This document shows, one piece after another, positions 1 to 6,100 of a stretch of 9,151 nt of DNA. The stretch covers positions 1 through 9,151 of the forward strand of contig JAMCWS010000255.1 in assembly GCA_023480605.1 (NCBI GenBank). Reading direction: 5' to 3'. The stretch is from a bacterium. GTDB taxonomy: Bacteria; Sumerlaeota; Sumerlaeia; MVZB01. A program made the translations under genes and the position numbers. Every line of letters starts with the position of its first letter. Positions within the stretch are counted from its first letter, which is position 1. The notes beneath the pieces were generated by a model, which was not told the DNA's origin, did no database searches, and saw only the letters and a program-made list of their open reading frames with translations.

Positions 1-272
1 AACTTGTGTTGCGCCTCTGTGGAGCCGGATTCGTGTTTTTCGCCCAGCGCTGCACCGAGGTCGAAACGGGGGCGCGCAACATCGACCATATCCTCAACGG
101 CACACTGCTGCCGATGGTTTCGACGCGCATCCTCGAACAGATGGCCGCCGGACCTCTGCCCTCCAGCCTCCACCTGGGGCTGGACGAGGCGGGCGGATTC
201 GCGCTGCAGTTCGGCAACGGCGCCGAGACCGCCGGCGAGCCGTCGGCCGCGGCCGCGGCGGCCGGCAAGTGA
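1..272 (+). CDS. clpV: T6SS AAA+ ATPase TssH/ClpV, C-terminal fragment (5' end outside window)
   Basis: This is the final ~90 codons of a protein that begins before the window; the reading frame uses positions 3-5, 6-8 and so on, and ends at TGA 270-272. The segment RCTEVETGARNIDHILNGTL followed by LLPMVSTRILEQMA is the typical C-terminal small domain of ClpV, the Hsp100/ClpB-type hexameric ATPase that disassembles the contracted TssB/TssC sheath in the cytoplasm so that it can be reused. The 'CTEVxxGARNID' signature and the later 'LDEAGGFALQF' strand separate it from ordinary ClpB. The last ~12 residues are an Ala-rich tail (GEPSAAAAAAGK) with no known role. No Walker or sensor motif is visible because only the tail is present. 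The vgrG gene follows 168 bases downstream on the same strand, which supports a T6SS cluster. The family call is firm; whether the rest of the gene is intact cannot be seen. Confidence 0.9.
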   Translation, partial: LVLRLCGAGFVFFAQRCTEVETGARNIDHILNGTLLPMVSTRILEQMAAGPLPSSLHLGLDEAGGFALQFGNGAETAGEPSAAAAAAGK

Positions 273-290
273 GGAACCAGAGTGTGCGGA

Positions 291-322
291 CGGCCCGGAC
301 CGGCCGAAATCCGGCCGGGCCG
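291..322 (+). other. Strong GC-rich stem-loop between clpV and vgrG
   Basis: Positions 291-298 (CGGCCCGG) and 300-303 (CCGG) pair with 311-322 (CCGGCCGGGCCG), giving a 12-bp stem with one bulged A at 299 and a 7-base loop (CCGAAAT). It begins 19 bases after the clpV stop codon. No T-tract follows on either strand, so it is not a standard intrinsic terminator. It could be an RNA processing or mRNA-stabilising hairpin, an attenuating structure that lowers vgrG relative to clpV, or a chance product of high GC. No promoter was recognised with confidence in the rest of the 273-440 gap. Confidence 0.45.
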
Positions 323-440
323 ACAACCCGAGGCGGGCAAGCGGATACTTGACGCCATCGCCATCGTTAAGGCCTCCCGCCCCCACCGGGTTTATGCCAT
401 GGACGGGGCGGGCATCGGCGTTTGAGGGGCAGGTTCAACT

Positions 441-3149
441 ATGGCACGACAAATCCAGCGACACCCCGACGATCCGCCGGGCGGGTCCCCCGGAGGAACC
501 CAGGGGGGGCCGGCCCCGTCCGGAAGCGGCGGGCGGAATCTTAATATCGTTCCCAACACCGGCCAGGCGGAGGGCCAGCCGTCGGGTGGCCCCGCGCAAG
601 GGGGCGGCGCCCAGGGCCCTGCCCCGCAAGGCGCCGCCGCTTCCGGCCCCAAGCCTTCGGCCGGCGGACCGGCCGGCGTCCAGCCCGCCAGTTCCCAGAA
701 GCCCGCGGCGGCGCAATCGGGCGGCGGCTTCCAAGGAGCCACCGGCCCCGCCGCCGCGCAGGGGGGCAAACCGACGGTGGGCCAGGCGGCCGCGAGTCGT
801 CTGGGCGGGGGCGGCCTGGCGACGGGCGGCCCCGCCACGGCCGCCGGATCGCGCCCGGGGCAAGCGGCCGGCGCTCCGCGTGTGGGTCAATCCCAAGCCA
901 TCGGCGTAGGCACGATCCAGACCAGCAGCCAGACGCTCAAGGCCTCGCAGTCGGATTTCTCTTTCCGCGCGGCCGACCTCGACATCCATGAACTGCGCGT
1001 GGTTTCGATCAAGGTCACCGAGGGCATCTCGCGCTTGTTCAACGTGCGCCTGGATCTGGCCAGCAAGAACCGCGAAATCGACCTGGATTCACTCGTCGGC
1101 AAGCCCGGCGTCCTGCGCATCGCCAACGCCCAGCCCGAGAACGACCGTTTCATCAACGGCATCGTCAGCCGCTTGGAATTCACCGGCGAAGGGGTGCGTT
1201 TCGCGCGTTACGAACTCGAACTTGTCCCGTTTATCTGGCTACTCGACCTGCGCGCCAAATGCCGGATCTTCCAGGAAATGACGGCGCCCGAGATCATCCA
1301 GCAGGTCCTGCGCGACGCCGGCCTGCCCAGCGATATGATGCGCGTGAGCCTGACGAAGACCTACGCCAAACGCGAATACTGCGTCCAGTATCGCGAGACC
1401 GAACTCGATTTTATCCAACGCCTTATGGAAGAAGAGGGGATCTTCTACTTCTTCGAGCACACCGAGGATAATCATGTCCTGGTCATGGGCGACGCCTCCT
1501 CGGTTCACAAGACGATCGCCGGCAAGACGACCGTCATCTTCCGCGGTCCCAGCCAGATGGTCGAGAAAGAGGAATTCTTTTCGCACTTCCGCACGGGCCA
1601 GCAGGTCCGGCCGGGGGCCGTGATGCTGCGCGACTTCGAGTTCAAGCAGCCCAAGCTCAACCTTCAGGCCGAGAAAAAAGCCCAGCGCGACGATGTCCTT
1701 GAAATATACGACTACCCCGGCGAATACAAGGAGCCCGGCGTCGGCAAGCAGTTGGCCCAGGTGCGCCTCGAGGAATACCAGACCAACCGCAAGGTCGCCA
1801 GCGGCGTCAGCGTCTGCCGGCGCATGATCCCCGGCTACCGCTTCACCTTGGGCGACCACGTGCGCGAAGACTGCAACATCGAATACCTGATCACGGCGGT
1901 GACCCACCGCGCCACCCAGGCCCAGACGCTCGAGGAAGAGCCTGCGGCCACCGTTCCGGAAGGACCGCTTTACGAAAACACGGTCGAGGCGATCCCATTC
2001 GAAATCCCCTTCCGCCCGCCGCGCGTCACTCCCAGGCCCATCGTTCACGGAACGCAGACGGCCATCGTCGTCGGCCCTTCGGGCGAGGAAATCTACACCG
2101 ACTCGCATGGCAGGGTGAAGGTCCACTTCCATTGGGACCGCGAGGGCGTATTCGACGAGAAGGCTTCCTGCTGGATCCGCGTGAGCCAGAACTGGGCCGG
2201 CGGCAAGTACGGCTCGATCTTCCTGCCGCGCATCGCCCACGAGGTGATCGTCGACTTCCTCGAAGGCGACCCCGACCAGCCGATCATCGTCGGGCGCGTA
2301 TACAACGGCGACGAGCGCACCCCTTACAACCTGCCCGACGAAAAAACCAAGAGCACGATCCGCACGGCCAATTCCAAGGGCCAGGACGGCGCCAACGAAC
2401 TGCGCTTCGAGGACAAGAAGGGCGAGGAACAGATCTTCCTGCACGCGGAGAAGGATCTGCACATCCGGGTTAAGAACGACCGTTTGGCGAACATCGGCCA
2501 CGACTCCCACCTGACCATCGAAAACGAGCACCGCGAGGAAGTCAAAGGCAACCGCTCGCGCAAGGTCGGCGGCGACGAAGCCATCGAGGTGGGCGGCACG
2601 CGGTCGGTGAAGGTCGGCGGCGACGTCATCGAGCAATTCGACGCCAACCACAAGGAAAAGACGGCGAGTAATTATTTCCTCCAGGCCAACCAGGTGGTCA
2701 TCAAGGCCTCGTCGGGCATCTCGCTCGTCTGTGGCGGCAACCACGTCACGGTCGATCCGTCGGGGGTCACGATCGTCGGTTCGATGGTCAAGATCAACAG
2801 CGGCGGCGCGGCCCTGAGCGACTCGGCCGGCAACCCGTCCGGGCCCGGCGCTCCCGAGGCGGCCGACACCGAAAGCCCGGGCAAAGACACCAGTTATTCG
2901 GGCGAGTCGCGCCAGCAACAGGCCATCCCGGTCGAGAAACTGGAAAAGAAATCCTGGATCGAGATCGAACTCAAGGACGAAGCCGGCCGGCCGGTGCCGG
3001 GCGAATATTACCTCATCAAGACCAGCGACGAGCGTGAACTCGACGGTACGCTGGACGCCAACGGCCGCGCCCGCCTCGACGGCATCGAGCCGGGCCAGTG
3101 CGAGATCAGTTTCCCCAATCGCCATCCCGACGAATGGCGCAAGGGATGA
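441..3149 (+). CDS. vgrG: T6SS spike protein VgrG (TssI) with long N-terminal extension and C-terminal TTR-like domain
   Basis: VgrG forms the trimeric needle tip on the Hcp tube and carries effectors into target cells. The ATG at 441 has purine-rich sites GAGGGG (424-429) and AGG (431-433) upstream. Residues 1-~165 are Gly/Pro/Ala/Gln-rich low complexity. The gp27-like base starts near residue 171 (SDFSF) and includes YCVQYRETELDFIQRLMEEE. The gp5-like OB fold lies around 528-625 (SHGRVKVHFHWDREG, SQNWAGGKYGS, DFLEGDPDQPIIVGRVYN). A beta-helix follows to ~790 with VGG repeats near 708-725. After a linker, residues 839-890 form a transthyretin/carboxypeptidase-regulatory-like domain (WIEIELKDEAGRPVPGEYYL, then GTLDANGRARLDGIEPG). 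A typical VgrG core begins within the first ~10-20 residues, so the N-terminal extension is odd. No catalytic domain is fused, so this looks like a carrier rather than an 'evolved' toxic VgrG. The next gene starts 48 bases downstream and is its likely cargo. Confidence 0.95.
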   Translation: MARQIQRHPDDPPGGSPGGTQGGPAPSGSGGRNLNIVPNTGQAEGQPSGGPAQGGGAQGPAPQGAAASGPKPSAGGPAGVQPASSQKPAAAQSGGGFQGATGPAAAQGGKPTVGQAAASRLGGGGLATGGPATAAGSRPGQAAGAPRVGQSQAIGVGTIQTSSQTLKASQSDFSFRAADLDIHELRVVSIKVTEGISRLFNVRLDLASKNREIDLDSLVGKPGVLRIANAQPENDRFINGIVSRLEFTGEGVRFARYELELVPFIWLLDLRAKCRIFQEMTAPEIIQQVLRDAGLPSDMMRVSLTKTYAKREYCVQYRETELDFIQRLMEEEGIFYFFEHTEDNHVLVMGDASSVHKTIAGKTTVIFRGPSQMVEKEEFFSHFRTGQQVRPGAVMLRDFEFKQPKLNLQAEKKAQRDDVLEIYDYPGEYKEPGVGKQLAQVRLEEYQTNRKVASGVSVCRRMIPGYRFTLGDHVREDCNIEYLITAVTHRATQAQTLEEEPAATVPEGPLYENTVEAIPFEIPFRPPRVTPRPIVHGTQTAIVVGPSGEEIYTDSHGRVKVHFHWDREGVFDEKASCWIRVSQNWAGGKYGSIFLPRIAHEVIVDFLEGDPDQPIIVGRVYNGDERTPYNLPDEKTKSTIRTANSKGQDGANELRFEDKKGEEQIFLHAEKDLHIRVKNDRLANIGHDSHLTIENEHREEVKGNRSRKVGGDEAIEVGGTRSVKVGGDVIEQFDANHKEKTASNYFLQANQVVIKASSGISLVCGGNHVTVDPSGVTIVGSMVKINSGGAALSDSAGNPSGPGAPEAADTESPGKDTSYSGESRQQQAIPVEKLEKKSWIEIELKDEAGRPVPGEYYLIKTSDERELDGTLDANGRARLDGIEPGQCEISFPNRHPDEWRKG
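465..875 (+). repeat. Low-complexity Gly/Pro/Ala/Gln coding tract at the VgrG N-terminus
   Basis: Residues ~9-145 of VgrG are built almost wholly from Gly, Pro, Ala, Gln and Ser, with irregular repeats such as GGPAQGGGAQGPAPQGAAA. No predicted secondary structure is evident by eye, and the tract is probably disordered. The DNA is so GC-rich that several other frames also stay open here. In-frame codons keep G/C at most third positions, so translation of this tract is plausible. The only other candidate start before the conserved core is GTG 882, which lacks a convincing ribosome binding site. Confidence 0.7.
2955..3125 (+). other. Transthyretin-like (carboxypeptidase-regulatory-like) C-terminal domain of VgrG
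   Basis: Residues 839-~895 read as a short beta-sandwich: WIEIELKDEAGRPVPGEYYL, a turn, then GTLDANGRARLDGIEPGQ and CEISFP. The pattern 'DxxGRPVPG...G.LD.NGRARxDGI.PG.C.xSFP' is common at the end of VgrG proteins that sit next to large cargo genes. C-terminal TTR domains of VgrG have been shown in other bacteria to bind a cognate effector (a Tle1 phospholipase). By inference this domain docks the protein encoded at 3198-7037. Confidence 0.75.
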
Positions 3150-3197
3150 CAACGATCCATATCGGGCCTGGTCCGTTATCGACGGAGCACATACAAG

Positions 3198-6100
3198 ATG
3201 ATTCGACAAACGCCCATTCGCCACTCCCCCCAACTGCCAACCGGCGGCGGCGCCGCCGCCGCGGCACCCGCGGGGCCCCAACCTGCCGCGCCGGCCGCCG
3301 CCGCCCAGCCGCAGCTCGTGCCGCTGCCGCAACTCGGCGCCAACCGGGCGGCCGTCGAGGCGGGAGAACACATCACGCGCCTTTCCACCATCAAAGCGGG
3401 ATGCCAATGGCAGACGCTGTGGGACAAAAACGGGTCGCTACAGGGAAAGCGCAAGAATGCGTTCCTCCTTTTCCACGGCGACGGCCGCACGGTAAGGGGC
3501 GGAACGGTTTATTACCGACACCTGCCCGACATCATCGAAATCCCCGCCAAGGGCGAAAAACACGAATCCGGCTCCACCGAGGCGAAACACAAGTTCGTGG
3601 TGCCGGTTCAGGAAGTCTTCCTGCGGCTGAAGATACTGGACGAGTATCTTCAACCGATGAAGAATATCGACTATACCCTCGTCATCGAAGGAATCGCCAC
3701 CAAGGGGAAAACGAGTGAGAAAGGACTGATCGAGCAGTCGATCCGCCCCAGCGTGCAGCGGGGGACGTTGACGTTGTTCATCCCGGAGCCCAACGTGGCG
3801 GCGGCCGGCCAGGCGGCGGGCGGCCAAGCGGCGGGCGCGCCGGCGGCAGCCGCCGGCCAGGCCAAGGCCACTGGTCAAGCCGCGGGCGCCGGTCAGGCCA
3901 AGGCTGCCGCCCCGGACCGGCGGATCAAAATCACCTACCCCCTGCAAATCGGCCGACTCGATCCGATCCAGGAAGAAGCGCCCGACAAGTATTGCACTCC
4001 GGGCGTGCAGGCGCGCCTGAACAATTTGGGCTTCGAAGCCGGCTCGGTCGACGGCGTGAGCGGCCCGATCTCCCAAAAGGCCATCAAACGTTTCCAGCGC
4101 CGGATGAGCCTTTCGGAAACCGGCCAGGCCGACGACGCGACGCAGTCCGCGCTTTACAAACTGCACGATACGGATCAACCCGGACCGCAACCCAAAGACC
4201 TGCCGCCCGCCAAAGCAGCCGAAAAGCCGGCCGCAGCCGGGCCGGCCGCCCCGGCCGCCGGCGGCGGCGCCGCGCAATCGCCCACGCCCATGACGGCCTA
4301 TGACTTTGCCGTCACCCAAACAGGGACGACGGAATGGCGCGCCCGGAAACAGGATAATCCCGAGGTGGTCAAGTATTTCAACGCGACCGCGCTCAAATCG
4401 AGCAACGACGAGACCTCGTGGTGTTCGGCCTTTGTCAACTGGTGCGCCATGCAGGCCAAGATGGAACGCTCGAATTCGGCGGCGGCGCGTTCGTGGCACG
4501 ACGGCCGGGGCGTGGGCCTCAACGTCACCGCCGCCCCCCAGCGGGGCGACGTGGTCGTCTTCCGCCGCAAGTGCGGCGAGTGCCACAAATACAGTTGTGA
4601 ATGTCCGCCGTCGCGGCGCTTCAACAAGGGCCACGTGGCGTTTTTCGAGGAATTCGCCGATGGCGGAAAGAAAGTCCGCGTGCTGGGGGGCAACCAGGCC
4701 GATCCGGCGGCGGTCAGGCCGTCCGCCGACAAGGTTTGTGTTGCCGATCACGACGCGACCGATATTCTCAGCATCCGCCGCTTACGACGCCTGGATGAGA
4801 AAGGCCAGGTCATTCCGGGATCGGCCGCGGCCGCCGGGAGCACGACCCCCAATTGGGGCGCCGTCTCGACCTTGTCGGGCGAAGGCGAGGGTAAACGCGA
4901 TCCCTCGGCGTTGGAGGTGGGCTTTGTCGCGGCCGACAAAAAGGACGGCACCCACTTCAACACGTTCGTGCTGCGGCCCGAGTACCAGATCGCGCTGCAC
5001 TTCTATCCCGAGGACGTGGAGTTGATCTTCCCCGAATCGCTCAACGAGGATAAAGGGAAGATGGCCCGGCTGCAGGCGCTGAGTTATTTTCTGCCGCCGC
5101 TGGATTATGACACCGCGGCCCAGATCGCCGCGGTGGCCCTGGTCAACAAGCTCCTGGGCACGAACCATAAAACCACGTTGGGCAAGTGCCTGGATGCCTG
5201 CTGGAACTACTTCCGCCGTAACGAATCCACGACGCCCTTGCCGGCCAATCCGGCCGAGAAATCGCCTTTGACCGACAAGGACGCCATCGCCAAGGTTAAG
5301 GAACTGCTCGGCACGCGCATACTGGAGGGCGGGAAACTCCCCGGCACCAAAAGCAGCACCCGGATTTACCTCCCCGGCCCCTATGCGATGTTCGACGACA
5401 ACTCCAAGACCAATTACTTCTTAAACGCCGGCACAGCCGACGAAACCAGTCGCTATATCGTCGAAACTCGGACGATCAAGGCCAACAAGGCGCTGGGACG
5501 CCTGCCGCTGATCGCCAGTGTGCGCAAGCGATATTACTCGAGCGATCGGTGGCTGCCGGCAAACAATGTCTGGGTCTATTTCCAACTCATTCCGCCCGAC
5601 CCGAAAGATGTCGCCAACAAGGCTCCCAATCCCACCGCCGATCACGCCGAATACATAAAAAAGGTCCGCCAGGCCGACAACCAGGCCGATGCGACGGCCG
5701 AAAAACCGCAACTGTGCAACGCCTCCAAAAGCGTGGGCGGCAAGCGTGACTGCGATATCAGCGGCGATAATCCCGTGGAAAACATCTTCGAGATCCTCAC
5801 CGAAGACGGGGGCTGCCGCCTGGGCTTCCACAAGGCCGACCCCAAAAACGCCGACGCCTTCAAGAAATCCCGCCGCACCGCCCTGGAGCCCAATCGGGAA
5901 CGCCGTGACTATAATCCGGCCGCCAAGACCGACGTGGTCAAGAATGCCGTCCGGGCGCAAAGTAACGATGACGGCGAGGCGGGCGTCATCTTCATGCCCT
6001 CGCGCTGCGGCGGCGACCGCTACCGGATTCGCGCCTTCGTCGGTCCGGGCACACTCGACAGCGACGGCACCGAAATCGGCATGAGCCACATCGTCGAGAC

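Noticed and set aside
882..884. GTG as an alternative vgrG start that would remove the low-complexity extension
   Set aside because: No convincing Shine-Dalgarno sequence precedes it, while ATG 441 has purine-rich sites at usable distances. It stays a minor possibility.
4..909. 301-codon + strand open frame across clpV, the gap and the start of vgrG
   Set aside because: Its translation is Arg/Pro/Ser-rich and without domains; it overlaps the ClpV C-terminus and the VgrG N-terminus in a different frame.
392..989. Two long - strand open frames opposite the vgrG low-complexity tract
   Set aside because: Both are Gly/Ala/Pro/Arg-rich mirror images of the GC-rich tract and have no recognisable product. 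Because several frames are open here, the vgrG start was judged on its ribosome binding site and third-position bias.
1239..3407. 722-codon open frame on the - strand antisense to vgrG
   Set aside because: The vgrG reading on the + strand matches VgrG over its full core. The antisense product has no recognisable domain and is an effect of high GC and few stop codons.
4572..4586. CxxCH sequence (CGECH) as a cytochrome c haem-binding site
   Set aside because: It sits inside a cysteine hydrolase domain of a protein without a signal peptide, and further Cys residues follow at once, so a metal knuckle or disulfide loop is more likely.
3438..4751. 437-codon - strand open frame antisense to the effector
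   Set aside because: It lies opposite confidently assigned PG-binding and cysteine hydrolase domains, and its translation is Arg/Gly-rich without family features.
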